A DNA stretch of 64,000 bases. Origin: Nostoc sp. MG11 (GTDB lineage Bacteria > Cyanobacteriota > Cyanobacteriia > Cyanobacteriales > Nostocaceae). The stretch is taken from positions 1 through 64,000 of the forward strand of contig NZ_JACXXN010000020.1 in NCBI RefSeq assembly GCF_014904695.1. Direction: 5' to 3'. Positions 47,293-56,903 of this stretch are shown here, piece by piece; the stretch's first letter is position 1; every line of letters begins with the position of its first letter. The notes below the pieces were generated by a model that saw nothing but the letters and a program-made list of their open reading frames with translations, made no database searches and had not been told where the DNA came from. Made by a program: the position numbers and the translations under genes.

Positions 47293-47619
47293 ATGGAGAC
47301 ATCTGCTGGCTATGGTGTGGTATTGGTGACAACTGGCAACCTACAAGAGGCAGAAGCGATCGCAAATGCCCTTGTAGAAGCTAGACTTGCTGCTTGCGTA
47401 AGTCTGTTACCAATCCATTCAATTTACACTTGGCAAGGAGAACTGCACAAAGAGCAAGAATGGCAATTGCTGATTAAAACTGATTTGGCGCAATTTCCGG
47501 CTTTGGAAGCCAAAATTAGAGAACTGCACTCCTATGAAGTGTCAGAAATTATTGCCTTACCAATTGTTGCCGGTTCTCAAGCTTACTTGCAGTGGATTTC
47601 TCAGCAAGTTAAAAGTTAA
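47293..47619 (+). CDS. cutA: CutA1 divalent cation tolerance protein
   Basis: 108 residues, the usual size. VVLVTTGNLQEAEAIANALVE, then ARLAACVSLLPIHSIYTWQG and SYEVSEIIALPIVAGSQAYL are all CutA1 landmarks. CutA1 is a very stable trimer, named for copper tolerance, with unclear mechanism. The start ATG 47293 lies 6 bases after the HTH gene stop. Confidence 0.95.
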   Translation: METSAGYGVVLVTTGNLQEAEAIANALVEARLAACVSLLPIHSIYTWQGELHKEQEWQLLIKTDLAQFPALEAKIRELHSYEVSEIIALPIVAGSQAYLQWISQQVKS

Positions 47620-47721
47620 GAGTGAGGAGTTAGGATTTCCATAACTTCTCATTCTTTACTGTCTAAATCCCCGTTACAAAACTTAATTACGAATTACGAA
47701 TTACAAACTCCAAACATTCGT

Positions 47722-50700
47722 TTAACGCCACTCACCTAGCAGGGTAAAGGCTGACCAAGAATAGGGGTTACGCCACTTTTCTTGTTCCCACATTTTTAGT
47801 TGTGCGGCTCTGAGGGCGGCAGCGGGAGTTTTCCCTTGCTGCAACATTTGGCTGTAAAATTGGCTCATCAATAACGATGTCGCTTCATCATCAACGTTCC
47901 ATAGAGACACTACCACCCGCGCTGCACCTGCATACATTAACCCTCTTGTCAACCCTACTAACCCTTCTCCTTTAACTTCCTTACCCAGCCCAGTTTTGCA
48001 GGCACTCAGCACAACCAACTCCGCCGGGAAGTTGAGGTTAAAGATATCAGTGAGGCGCAGAAAGCCTCTTTGGGACTTACCTTGTTTATCTATCAGAGAA
48101 AGGACAATTCCTGATAACTCTGGTTCAGTGCTGTCTAAGAAGCCGTGGGTAGCAAAATGCAGCATCTTGTATTGACTCAGTTGCTTATTGGTAGCCCAGT
48201 TATAGTTAGCGTCAAAACCAAAGGCTTGGATGTTCTCTGAGGGCGAGACAAGTTTGAGAATCTCCCGCGCCTCTTTTTCTGTGCCTTCGAGTCTTTGAAT
48301 TTCGCTGCGGTTGATGTTTCTAGTAGACCGCTTCAGGGCAGACTCTTCTAGTTGTTGGTAAATGTTATTATTAGCAACATTGGAGGATTTGCCAGTAAAT
48401 CGCTGATCATTAGCGCTAAACACTGGGTCTGCAAGGATGGAGAGGGTTTTCGCTGCTTTAGTGCGCCCTTTGGTTTGTTTCCTGAGAATGGCAATGGTGG
48501 AAGCGGAAGGTAGATTGATAATTTCATGGTTGACTACCAATGGTTGATAATTGACCTCTCCCCCAACCCCTCTCCTCTTAGGAGAGGGGAGTTTATCCTG
48601 CTCCCCCTTCCCTATCAAGGAAGGGGGCTGGGGGGTTAGGTCAGTTAATGCCGCAAAGGGAATGTATTGTAAAGCTTCATCACCAACAATTACGAGGCGT
48701 TTTTGCCCCAACTTATCAGCAACAGGTGCGAGGATAAGTTGACTCAGTTCATTAGCAGCTTTAGCGGTTTCTTCTGAGGAAACTCCCAGCATCCCAGGAT
48801 TTCTTAAATAATTGTTGTATAAATTTTTGGCTGCTTTGTCTATCTGTTCGCGTTTTGGGAGTTCATAGCTATAGAGAGAGTCGGGTGTGACAGCCCAAAG
48901 ATAGCTACGTTCATCACCTAAAGAATATTGCAATAGCAGTGTGTCTTTATCTAGTTGTTGCTGAATTTGTTTGAGAGTCAGAGGTTGGGGATATATTAAA
49001 TCGGCATATTCAGGGTTATTAGCGCGGATTTTGACCTCAAGTTCTCGCTGTTGTTTGAGTAAGTCTTGGATTTGTTGTTTGGTATTGGTTAAAAGTTGTT
49101 CTGGGGTTTCTTTTTTAGATGATAATTCTGATAATAATTTTTCCTTAGCATTAATTTGCAATTGTAGACGGCGTTCCTCTGCTAAAAGTGTTGGGTCAAT
49201 GCCTTTTTTGATGTCGATTTTAGCTTCGGTTAGTAGTTCAATTAGACCACGGGCGCGGGAGCGATCGCTAACTTCCAGTGCCAAAGCATCGTATCCTTTT
49301 GATGGGTCTTTTTTGTGCAGTTCCATCAGCAGGTCGGTGTAGAACTTGTAGTAGTCTTGGACTGAGGCAAAGTAAGAAGCGCGTAGTTCTTTGTTAGCTA
49401 TTTTGGTGCGTAAATCTTCAATGATTTCAATAACAGCTTGAATATGTGTTTGGGCTTGTTGTAAATTACCGCGATCGCGTTCTAGCAAAGCCATGTTAGA
49501 GAGGGTGGTGGCTTCCCCTTCCTTGTCCTCCACTGCACGGCGTATGGGTAAAGCTTGGTTGAAGTATTTGAGCGCTTCTTGCTTTTCTCCTAATGAGTTG
49601 TAGACAAAGCCAATATTATTGAGGGTGTTGGCTTCTCCTCCGCTATCCCCGACTGCACGGAGTATGGGTAAAGCTTGGTTGTAGTATTGAATTGCTTGTT
49701 GCTTTTCTCCTAATAAGTCGTAGACACTGCCAATATTGCTTAGGGTGATGGCTTCCACTTTTCTATCCCCCACTGCACGGAGTATGGGTAAAGCTTGGTT
49801 GAAGTATTTGAGTGCTTCTTGCTTTTCTCCTAAATCGCTGTAGACATTGCCAATATTGTTGAGGGTGGTGGCTTCTCCTCCCCTATCCCCCACTGCACGG
49901 AGTATGGGTAAAGCTTGGTTGAAGTATTTGAGTGCTTCTTGCTTTTCTCCTAAATCGCTGTAGACATTGCCAATATTGTTGAGGGTGGTGGCTTCTCCTC
50001 CCCTATCCCCCACTGCATGGCGTATGGGTAAAGCTTGGTTGAAGTATTTGAGTGCTTCTTGCTTTTCTCCTAATGACTTGTAGACAACACCAATATTGTT
50101 GAAGATGGTGGCTTCTCCTCCCCTATCCCCCACTGCACGGAGTATGGGTAAAGCTTGGTTGAAGTATTTGAGTGCTTCTTGCTTTTCTCCTAATGAGTCG
50201 TAGACAGCGCCAATATTGCTGAGGGTGGTGGCTTCCCCTGCCTTGTACCCCACTGCACGGAATATGGGTAAAGCTTGGTTGAAGTATTTGAGTGCTTCTT
50301 GCTTTTCTCCTAATGAGTCGTAGACACTGCCAATATTGCTTAGGGTGATGGCTTCCACTTTTCTGTCCCCCACTGCACGGAGTATGGGTAAAGCTTGGTT
50401 GTAGTATTTAATTGCTTGTTGCTTTTCTCCTAATGACTTGTAGACAACACCAATATTGTTGAAAATGGTGGCTTCTCCTCCTCTGTTTCCCACTGCACGG
50501 AGTATGGGTAAAGCTTGGTTGAAGTATTGAATTGCTTCTTGCTTTTCTCCTAATGAGTCGTAGACAGCGCCAATATTGCTGAGGGTGGTGGCTTCCCAGT
50601 GTTTATCATTAACTTGTTGCCAAAGCTTCAGCGCTTCTTGCCATTTCCCGATCGCCTGTCGCAGTGATTCTGCTGTCCCTTGTTGATAAAGCTGCATTCC

Positions 50701-50913
50701 CTCTTCATAAACCTGTTCCGCAGCAGCGCGAGTGGCATTTTGTTGAGTGGTTCCTGTTCCTGGCTGCTGTGCTATCTGGAACCCTCGGTTTCTCGGTGTC
50801 GCCCCCACAGCATCAAACAGCAAAACCGCACTCAGCAAGAAAGTTAAACTGTAGCGGGTCAATTTTGGTAGAAACCACCAGCAAATCCGTTGAGACTTTG
50901 CACTTCTCTTCAT
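47722..50913 (-). CDS. Exported TPR-CHAT protein
   Basis: 1063 residues. A signal peptide (about 20-37) leads into eleven or so TPRs (about 75-490) spaced by 40 residues: the motif [17 protein letters not shown] repeats almost word for word. A coiled helical spacer (490-640) precedes a CHAT caspase-like domain at the end, with catalytic His in [11 protein letters not shown] and Cys in [11 protein letters not shown]. Inside the domain a 30-residue insert (about 756-786) is encoded by a palindromic repeat. CHAT proteases with TPR are scaffolds that may cut partners in response to signals; export to the periplasm is inferred from the N-terminus. The downstream partner is not seen. Confidence 0.92.
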   Translation of the reverse strand: MKRSAKSQRICWWFLPKLTRYSLTFLLSAVLLFDAVGATPRNRGFQIAQQPGTGTTQQNATRAAAEQVYEEGMQLYQQGTAESLRQAIGKWQEALKLWQQVNDKHWEATTLSNIGAVYDSLGEKQEAIQYFNQALPILRAVGNRGGEATIFNNIGVVYKSLGEKQQAIKYYNQALPILRAVGDRKVEAITLSNIGSVYDSLGEKQEALKYFNQALPIFRAVGYKAGEATTLSNIGAVYDSLGEKQEALKYFNQALPILRAVGDRGGEATIFNNIGVVYKSLGEKQEALKYFNQALPIRHAVGDRGGEATTLNNIGNVYSDLGEKQEALKYFNQALPILRAVGDRGGEATTLNNIGNVYSDLGEKQEALKYFNQALPILRAVGDRKVEAITLSNIGSVYDLLGEKQQAIQYYNQALPILRAVGDSGGEANTLNNIGFVYNSLGEKQEALKYFNQALPIRRAVEDKEGEATTLSNMALLERDRGNLQQAQTHIQAVIEIIEDLRTKIANKELRASYFASVQDYYKFYTDLLMELHKKDPSKGYDALALEVSDRSRARGLIELLTEAKIDIKKGIDPTLLAEERRLQLQINAKEKLLSELSSKKETPEQLLTNTKQQIQDLLKQQRELEVKIRANNPEYADLIYPQPLTLKQIQQQLDKDTLLLQYSLGDERSYLWAVTPDSLYSYELPKREQIDKAAKNLYNNYLRNPGMLGVSSEETAKAANELSQLILAPVADKLGQKRLVIVGDEALQYIPFAALTDLTPQPPSLIGKGEQDKLPSPKRRGVGGEVNYQPLVVNHEIINLPSASTIAILRKQTKGRTKAAKTLSILADPVFSANDQRFTGKSSNVANNNIYQQLEESALKRSTRNINRSEIQRLEGTEKEAREILKLVSPSENIQAFGFDANYNWATNKQLSQYKMLHFATHGFLDSTEPELSGIVLSLIDKQGKSQRGFLRLTDIFNLNFPAELVVLSACKTGLGKEVKGEGLVGLTRGLMYAGAARVVVSLWNVDDEATSLLMSQFYSQMLQQGKTPAAALRAAQLKMWEQEKWRNPYSWSAFTLLGEWR
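48556..48648. repeat. Palindromic repeat inside the CHAT coding sequence
   Basis: 93 bases with outer arms GACCTCTCCCCCAACCCC and GGGGGGTTAGGTC and two inner hairpins (CCTCTCCT-CTT-AGGAGAGG and CCCCCTTCCCT-ATCA-AGGAAGGGGG). Cyanobacterial genomes carry such pieces mostly between genes. Here it reads through in frame. Confidence 0.85.
49505..50590. repeat. Tandem 120-bp TPR-coding repeats
   Basis: Nine or so 120-base units inside the CHAT gene share blocks such as GGGTAAAGCTTGGTTGAAGT (plus strand) almost without change. Two units near 49800-50000 are virtually identical. Repeat identity is higher at DNA level than function requires, indicating recent expansion or gene conversion. Confidence 0.85.
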
Positions 50914-51312
50914 TATTTAGCCTCACAGCCGCAATCAGTGATTATTTACAGCCCTATCCCGTCGGCATCAATTCCGATTATTAGTAAATTATTTAATTGT
51001 CGCCAGTAATATTGCTGAAACTTTATGTTGATTTTACGGTTGCGGTTTAAGGTTGCAGTTGTGGTTTCTGTTTTTGTAACAGATTCTTTTAGGGGCTAGA
51101 GGCTAAAGACGAGGGAAGAGAGGGAATAAGAAGATTTGTTGTGAGGAACAAGAGCGATGAAGATGCGATCGCCTATTACTAAACTCAGTTTAAATGGAGA
51201 GTGGGAAGCGATCGCTCTTTATAGTAGATATTAAACAACTATAAGCAATTCTTTGTCTACATCCTAGCAAAATGCGACAATTTAAAATAAATAGTTACTA
51301 TTTATCAACCCC
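50914..51312. other. Intergenic region
   Basis: 400 bases between divergent genes, with two GCGATCGC-like sites (51165, 51208). No gene recognised. Confidence 0.4.
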
Positions 51313-51531
51313 ATGCAAGTCAAAGATTTGACTATTGAAGAACTCAAGCTACTAATCCAGGAAACTGTTGCTGAAACCATTCAATCCCTACTGATTGATC
51401 CCGACGAAGGTAAACAAGTAAACCCAGAAGTGAAACAGCAATTACTTGACTCTCTACAGCGCACTCAAGCGGGAGAAAGTGGAGTTCCGGCTAGGGAAAT
51501 AGCAAAAAAACTGGGTTTGCAGTGGGAATGA
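51313..51531 (+). CDS. Antitoxin-like protein, partner of a truncated RelE/ParE-type toxin
   Basis: 72 residues: MQVKDLTIEELKLLIQETVA, an acidic helical region with LLIDPDEGKQVNPEV, and a C-terminal ESGVPAREIAKKLGLQWE. Such small acidic proteins precede RelE-like toxin genes in cyanobacteria. The toxin gene begins within its stop codon (ATGA). The start ATG 51313 is preceded by a weak site. The partner is truncated, so this may be an orphan antitoxin. Confidence 0.75.
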   Translation: MQVKDLTIEELKLLIQETVAETIQSLLIDPDEGKQVNPEVKQQLLDSLQRTQAGESGVPAREIAKKLGLQWE

Positions 51532-51692
51532 GTTATGGCGTTGAATTCACGAAAGAAGCTGTTACCAATTTAGAAGTACTTGCATCAACCATCCAGGAAC
51601 GCATTCTGCGTAAAGTTCATTGGTTATCTGAGAATTTCGATGATGTAAGTCCCCAAGCTCTCAGCGCTGATCTTAAAATTACTAATTTCTAA
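51528..51692 (+). pseudogene. Truncated RelE/ParE-type toxin
   Basis: Starts at ATG 51528 in an ATGA overlap. MSYGVEFTKEAVTNLEVLAS followed by TIQERILRKVHWLSENFDDV and SPQALSADL matches the first half of a RelE/ParE-type toxin. After ADL the normal core (GFFKLRIGDYRVIYEF-like) is replaced by KITNF and a stop. The usual length is about 85-90 residues; 54 remain and the catalytic C-terminal part is gone. The toxin should be inactive. Confidence 0.8.
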
Positions 51693-51756
51693 TTTTGACA
51701 CCGCAAGATTTTTTAAGTCGCTACTTCTCAGATAAATAAGTAGAGAGCAATAACAA

Positions 51757-51781
51757 GAGACGCGATAAATCGCGTCTTTTA
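51757..51781 (+). terminator. GACGCG hairpin terminator
   Basis: AGACGCGA (51758-51765) pairs with TCGCGTCT (51770-51777) around TAAA, followed by TTT. Similar to the trxA terminator hairpin at 23581. Confidence 0.6.
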
Positions 51782-51894
51782 TGAGCTAGAATTTTTCTCA
51801 AAAAACCTTAACTGAATCGTATTGAGAATGGCGCTAGAAGAGAAAGCCAATCATTGACGGCGACTAGAACACAATTAGTAGCGTCAGGGGCAAT

Positions 51895-52836
51895 CTAGCT
51901 GTAAACAGCCCTTGCAAAACGCTCTGCTAAGTAGATAATGTCCTGTTTACGAGCAATCTGATTGACCCATTGTCGGGGAATATTTTCCATCCCGTAGTAA
52001 ATTCCTGCTAACCCACCAGTCACAGCAGCGGTAGTATCAGCATCTCCACCTAAGTTAACAGCTTTTAACACTGCCTCAGAGTAGGACGAGCTATTTAACA
52101 AACACCACAAGCATGACTCTAGTGTGTCAATCACATAGCCGCCTGAATTAATCTCTTCTACGGGTAGCTTGGCAATCTCACCATTCAAGACTCTACCAAA
52201 ATGCGGCTTCTCTAACAAAAATTCCCGCACAGAATAAATTGTTTGGATGTCTTGTAATGCTTGTAAGTAAGCTGTCTGGGGGTTAGCCCCTTCTAAGAGT
52301 GCTACTGCAATACTAATATAAATGCCACAGGCCATTTGCGATCGCGCGTGGGCATGAGTAATCGCAGAAACATCATGCACCTGCGCCAACAATTCGCCTA
52401 AAGTTAAGTTTCTGTGACAATAAGCCATCGGCAAAATTCTCATTAAAGAACCATTGCCATTACTATTTTCAACCTTGCCACCTGCCTGATGGGGTTGAAC
52501 TCCCTGTTTCAGGCGCATAATTGCTGTGTGGGTAGTTTGTCCAATATCAAATACGTCGCCACGGGGAGTCCAGTAAGCTTCCTTGTACCAGCGCCAAAAG
52601 GAGTTGGCTATAGCATCCAACGAATACCCTCTACAAAGACATTCTGCTAAGCAAAACGTCAGCGAACTATCATCAGACCAAGTTCCTGGTGGTTGATTCC
52701 ACGTGCCATAACCCAACATGGACGTTACTGGAGATTTGACTCGTTCAGCGCGGCTAGTAAACTCCACTGGCACACCCAACGCATCACCGACACATAAACC
52801 CATCAAACCAGACAACGTTTTTGCAGCGGTTAGCAT
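51895..52836 (-). CDS. ADP-ribosylglycohydrolase family protein (DraG-like)
   Basis: 313 residues. Family marks include GLMGLCVGDALGVPVEF, the metal-binding TWSDDSSLTFCLAECL and NLGGDADTTAAVTGGLAG, all present. Enzymes of this family remove ADP-ribose from proteins, or act on ADP-ribosylated small molecules, with two Mg ions. The target is not known. The start is ATG 52836. Monocistronic, terminates facing the truncated toxin region. Confidence 0.93.
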   Translation of the reverse strand: MLTAAKTLSGLMGLCVGDALGVPVEFTSRAERVKSPVTSMLGYGTWNQPPGTWSDDSSLTFCLAECLCRGYSLDAIANSFWRWYKEAYWTPRGDVFDIGQTTHTAIMRLKQGVQPHQAGGKVENSNGNGSLMRILPMAYCHRNLTLGELLAQVHDVSAITHAHARSQMACGIYISIAVALLEGANPQTAYLQALQDIQTIYSVREFLLEKPHFGRVLNGEIAKLPVEEINSGGYVIDTLESCLWCLLNSSSYSEAVLKAVNLGGDADTTAAVTGGLAGIYYGMENIPRQWVNQIARKQDIIYLAERFARAVYS

Positions 52837-53230
52837 TATTCAATCTCCATGAGAATTACCAAAACTTAACTTAATAGATTCCCTCTATGGCTTATTGCAA
52901 TAGATGCTACAGCCTACTGTTTAATCCTATGTGAAAAGTGTGGTAAAAGAGTGTTAGTTAGACAGTTTATATACCATGTAATGACTAACTTTTAGTTCCA
53001 CCTTTTGTGCCAGTTTAAAAATCGTCTACTTTTGGCTTAATAACACAGTTGACAATAACTTGAAATGTAATTATAACAGCTTATTTATAAACTTGATGGA
53101 TAATTTAGCTACAACTACTTTGCATCAAGAGCAACAATCATTTAATGAAAAATAAGAATTATCTGGAACATTATCACCAAGGTTTCGACCTGAAATATAC
53201 AAGTAAAAACTATACATTTTGGTCAAGATT
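52837..53230. other. Intergenic divergent promoter region
   Basis: 394 AT-rich bases between divergent genes. No gene or clear hairpin recognised. Confidence 0.4.
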
Positions 53231-53770
53231 ATGAAACGCTTGCTCAAGTCTTTCCTGACAATTTCTGCATTGTCTTCATTAGTAATTGCTCCTATTTTTC
53301 TATCAGATAGTGAAGCTTCTGCTCAAACAAAAAATGGTACTGAAGCTAGTTATGTGGGTGCTGGTGTTGCAGCTGGCGTTACCAATGGCGGAGAATGGAA
53401 CAACAATGCTGCCACATTTGGTGGTAATGTCACAGGTCGCGTGAAATTGAGAAATACGCCATTTTCTGCACGCGGCAATGTTCTCTGGAGTGATAAGACG
53501 AGTGCTATCATCCCAGAAGTTTCCTTAGATGTACCCATCGCTAATGGAACTAATGCCTATTTAACTGGTGGTTATTCTTTTGTAGAGAAAGATGGCTCAC
53601 CAACTCCCATCGGTAACAGAGATGCTGTAGTCGTAGGTGCTGGTGTTGAATCGGAAGTTGCTAATAACTTTCTCGTCTACACCAATGCCAAAGTAGGACT
53701 TAGTGCCTACCAAAATAGTGATGCTTCCGCTGTTAGCATTAATGGTGGTATTGGCTATCGCTTCAAATAA
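53231..53770 (+). CDS. Exported beta-barrel-like protein
   Basis: About 179 residues from ATG 53231 (MKRLLKSFLTISALSSLVIA). A signal peptide ends around EASAQ. The mature part alternates polar and hydrophobic residues in strands (GAGVAAGVTNGG, NAYLTGGYSFVEK, NGGIGYRFK) and closes with an aromatic-containing strand, as in outer-membrane barrels with about 8 strands. The family is a cyanobacterial one of unknown role. The possible longer start at 53219 adds four residues. Monocistronic. Confidence 0.75.
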   Translation: MKRLLKSFLTISALSSLVIAPIFLSDSEASAQTKNGTEASYVGAGVAAGVTNGGEWNNNAATFGGNVTGRVKLRNTPFSARGNVLWSDKTSAIIPEVSLDVPIANGTNAYLTGGYSFVEKDGSPTPIGNRDAVVVGAGVESEVANNFLVYTNAKVGLSAYQNSDASAVSINGGIGYRFK

Positions 53771-53911
53771 AAGATTACTGAGTCCTAAGTCAATCTATAC
53801 TTTACTTAGGACTCAGCACTCAAAACGCACAACTACAACGATCTGGTTTTGTTAAGTGTTAGTTCACTGACAAAGCCAGCTTTTAGCGTGGTAAAATTAA
53901 AATATTCCCCA

Positions 53912-53938
53912 TTATCCCGGCCGGATTACCGGGGATAA
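53912..53938 (+). promoter_or_regulatory. Hairpin in the leader region of sir
   Basis: TTATCCCGG (53912-53920) pairs with CCGGGGATAA (53929-53938) with one bulge, about 85 bases before the sir start. It has no T-run, so it is either a leader structure or the terminator of the gene before it. Confidence 0.35.
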
Positions 53939-54022
53939 ACTAGCTGCAAGAATACTCATATTTTATTTTGCAGCTTTGCCGTTCACTGATGTCTTATTGA
54001 GAATACTATAACAACTTTACTA

Positions 54023-56068
54023 ATGATTAAATCTGCTCCCCCCATAGTCAATCGTAAGCCTTCCAAAGTAGAAGGCATCAAAGAAAAAAGTAACTTTTTG
54101 CGTGAACCTGTAGCAACCGAAATACTTCAGGACACAACCCACTTTACCGAAGATGCAGTACAACTTCTGAAGTTCCACGGTTCTTACCAGCAGGATAACC
54201 GTGACAATCGCGCTAAGGGTCAAGAGAAAGATTATCAATTTATGCTGCGGACAAAAAATCCAGGTGGTTTAGTACCACCGCAGCTGTATCTAGCTTTAGA
54301 CAAGCTAGCTGATGAATATGGTAATCACACATTGCGAACAACCACCCGTCAAGGGTTTCAAATGCACGGGATTTTAAAGAAGAATCTCAAAACAGCAATT
54401 GCCACCATTGTCAAAAACCTGGGTTCGACTTTAGGAGCTTGTGGCGACATCAATCGCAATGTGATGGCACCACCAGTCCCATATAAGAATCGCCCAGAGT
54501 ACCAATATGCTTGGAAATATGCTCAGAATATTGCTGACTTACTGTCAGGGCAAACGGGCGCTTATTACGAAATCTGGTTAGATGGGGAAAAGGCAATTAG
54601 TGCTGAAGAAGACCCAGAGGTGAAGGCAGCCCGACAGCGTAATGGCAATGGCACAATTATTCATGACACTGAAGAACCGATTTATGGCACGCACTACATG
54701 CCGCGTAAGTTCAAAATTTGCGTGACAGTGCCAGGAGATAATTCGGTTGATTTATATTCTCAAGACCTCACCTTGGTAGTAATTACCAATAAGCAGGGAG
54801 AATTGGAGGGATTTAATATCTTTGCTGGTGGTGGCTTAGGTAGGACACACAATAAAGAAGAAACATTCGCTAGGTTAGCAGATGCAATTGGCTATGTGGC
54901 GAAAGATGATGTTTATGACGCCGTGAAAGCGATTGTTGCTACCCAGAGAGATTATGGCGATCGCACTGACCGCCGTCACGCCAGATTAAAATATCTAATT
55001 AACGATTGGGGTGTGGATAAATTCCTCGCCAAAGTCGAAGAATACTTTGGTAAACCAGTGGAACCCTTCAAACCACTGCCAGAGTTTAAATATCAAGACT
55101 ACCTTGGCTGGGATGAACAAGGCGATGGCAAGTTATTTTTAGGAATTTCCATTGACAATGGCCGGATTAAAGATGAAGGCTCATTTCAATTGAAAACTGC
55201 CCTACGAGAAATTGTCGAGCAATTTAACTTGCCTATTCGCCTAACACCCAACCATAACCTGATTTTTTACGACATCGAACCAGAGAATAAGCAAGCCATT
55301 CAAGACATTCTCAACCGTCACGGCGTCGTCTCTGAACCTGAAAAAATCGAACCTTTAGTGCGTTATGCAATGGCTTGCCCGGCTTTGCCCACTTGCGGCT
55401 TAGCAATCACCGAATCGGAACGGGCAATACCAGGCATTTTGGAGCGAATTCGCAACCTACTAGATAAATTAGGTTTACAAAACGAGCATTTTGTGGTAAG
55501 GATGACAGGCTGTCCCAACGGTTGCGCTCGTCCCTACTTGGCAGAACTGGGCTTTGTCGGTAGTGCTCCAGAATCTTACCAATTATGGTTAGGAGGTTCG
55601 CCAGATCAAACCAGACTGGCGTTACCTTACATGGAACGCCTGCATCATAACGATTTGGAAACCCAGCTAGAACCCATTTTTAACTACTTCAAGCAGTCAC
55701 GGAAATCTGGGGAAAGCTTCGGTGATTTTTGTGATCGCGTTGGTTTTGATGCCATCCGCGAATTTGCTGCCAATTACGAATCTCAAACCGTTGCAACAGC
55801 AGAGATTACAGACGATGCTGATGGTTTAGTGGAAACAATGGCAGACTCGACTATTGCAGAAATTGCCGAGGATAGTGGGTATCAAGAGGTAGCGATCGCT
55901 AATACTACTATTGCTACCGGGAAATCGCGGCGGCGCGTCAGCCTGCAAGATGACATTTACATCAAGGTGAAGGAAGCCGCAACTCGCCAAGGTAAGCCGA
56001 TGACTCAGCTAGTTAACGAGGCGGTAGAGATTTACTTGAAAAATCTGTCGTCAGAACCTCATCCTTAA
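54023..56068 (+). CDS. sir: Ferredoxin-sulfite reductase with C-terminal ribbon-helix-helix extension
   Basis: 681 residues. Two nitrite/sulfite reductase half-domains are present. The siroheme-[4Fe-4S] cysteines are 452, 458 ([10 protein letters not shown]) and 497, 501 (GCPNGC). Arginine and lysine anion-binding residues appear in [14 protein letters not shown]. The enzyme reduces sulfite to sulfide with six electrons from ferredoxin. After residue 635 there is an added segment, [20 protein letters not shown] then [19 protein letters not shown], which looks like a CopG/Arc ribbon-helix-helix. The ATG at 54023 is the start. The rsmE gene follows 38 bases away, so an operon is possible. Confidence 0.93.
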   Translation: MIKSAPPIVNRKPSKVEGIKEKSNFLREPVATEILQDTTHFTEDAVQLLKFHGSYQQDNRDNRAKGQEKDYQFMLRTKNPGGLVPPQLYLALDKLADEYGNHTLRTTTRQGFQMHGILKKNLKTAIATIVKNLGSTLGACGDINRNVMAPPVPYKNRPEYQYAWKYAQNIADLLSGQTGAYYEIWLDGEKAISAEEDPEVKAARQRNGNGTIIHDTEEPIYGTHYMPRKFKICVTVPGDNSVDLYSQDLTLVVITNKQGELEGFNIFAGGGLGRTHNKEETFARLADAIGYVAKDDVYDAVKAIVATQRDYGDRTDRRHARLKYLINDWGVDKFLAKVEEYFGKPVEPFKPLPEFKYQDYLGWDEQGDGKLFLGISIDNGRIKDEGSFQLKTALREIVEQFNLPIRLTPNHNLIFYDIEPENKQAIQDILNRHGVVSEPEKIEPLVRYAMACPALPTCGLAITESERAIPGILERIRNLLDKLGLQNEHFVVRMTGCPNGCARPYLAELGFVGSAPESYQLWLGGSPDQTRLALPYMERLHHNDLETQLEPIFNYFKQSRKSGESFGDFCDRVGFDAIREFAANYESQTVATAEITDDADGLVETMADSTIAEIAEDSGYQEVAIANTTIATGKSRRRVSLQDDIYIKVKEAATRQGKPMTQLVNEAVEIYLKNLSSEPHP

Positions 56069-56106
56069 TATCCTCGCTGTCAACAGTGAGCAGGGCAAAA
56101 AATCCC

Positions 56107-56835
56107 ATGTCTCAACTGCAACGAATTGCGATCGCTCCTTCCCAATTCCAACAAGGGCAAATTTTACTTACCAAAGAGCAGCAACATTATCTAGTACGTG
56201 TGTTGCGTTTGCGTGAGGGCGATCGCTTTATTGCAATGGATGGTAGGGGGAAATGGTGGTTGGCGCAGCTAGAAAAAGAGCAGGCACAGGTTTTAGAACC
56301 ACTTACAGTAGCAACTGAATTACCTGTATCGATTACGCTCATAGTGGCGTTGCCCAAAGGCAATGGATTTGATGAAGTTGTGCGGTGTTGTACTGAGTTG
56401 GGAGTAGCTTGTATTGCTCCTGTGCTGAGCGATCGCACTTTACTTTATCCCAGTCCCCAAAAACTCGAACGCTGGCGACGCATCGCCGCCGAAGCCGCCG
56501 AGCAATCAGAGCGCTCATTTGTGCCGACAATTTTAGAACCTGTTGCTTTTAATACTGGTTTATCATCAATCATGAGTGATTTGTCATTGACAAATAGCCA
56601 GAAATATATATGTGTAGCTCGTGGCGACTCTCCCCATTTAAAAGATTGCTTGCAGCACAAACAAGAAGGCACGATTATTGTTGCAACTGGCCCCGAAGGC
56701 GGATGGACAGCAAAAGAAATTGAGAGTGCGATCGCGGCTGGATTCCAACCTGTTTCTCTCGGTCGCCGCATTCTCAGAGCAGTTACAGCGCCAGTAGTAG
56801 CTTTATCCTTGATTACCGCAGCTTGTGAAGTATAA
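56107..56835 (+). CDS. rsmE: 16S rRNA m3U1498 methyltransferase RsmE
   Basis: About 242 residues from ATG 56107 (MSQLQRIAIAPSQFQ). The PUA-like N-terminal domain has EQQHYLVRVLRLREGDRF; the SPOUT methyltransferase domain has ALPKGNGFDEVVRCCTELGV, RSFVPTI and the SAM-knot GPEGGWTAKEIESAI with SLGRRILRAVTA. It methylates U1498 of 16S rRNA in the ribosome. The longer frame from 56086 is less likely. Confidence 0.96.
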   Translation: MSQLQRIAIAPSQFQQGQILLTKEQQHYLVRVLRLREGDRFIAMDGRGKWWLAQLEKEQAQVLEPLTVATELPVSITLIVALPKGNGFDEVVRCCTELGVACIAPVLSDRTLLYPSPQKLERWRRIAAEAAEQSERSFVPTILEPVAFNTGLSSIMSDLSLTNSQKYICVARGDSPHLKDCLQHKQEGTIIVATGPEGGWTAKEIESAIAAGFQPVSLGRRILRAVTAPVVALSLITAACEV

Positions 56836-56903
56836 ATGATTTATACCTCACGCAAAGTCACCTTTGTGCGAGACATCACTCCAGCGTGCATTTAAAGTAA
56901 GTG

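Noticed and set aside
48551-48742. Plus-strand frame over the palindromic insert
   Set aside because: Open only because of the repeat; antisense to the CHAT gene.
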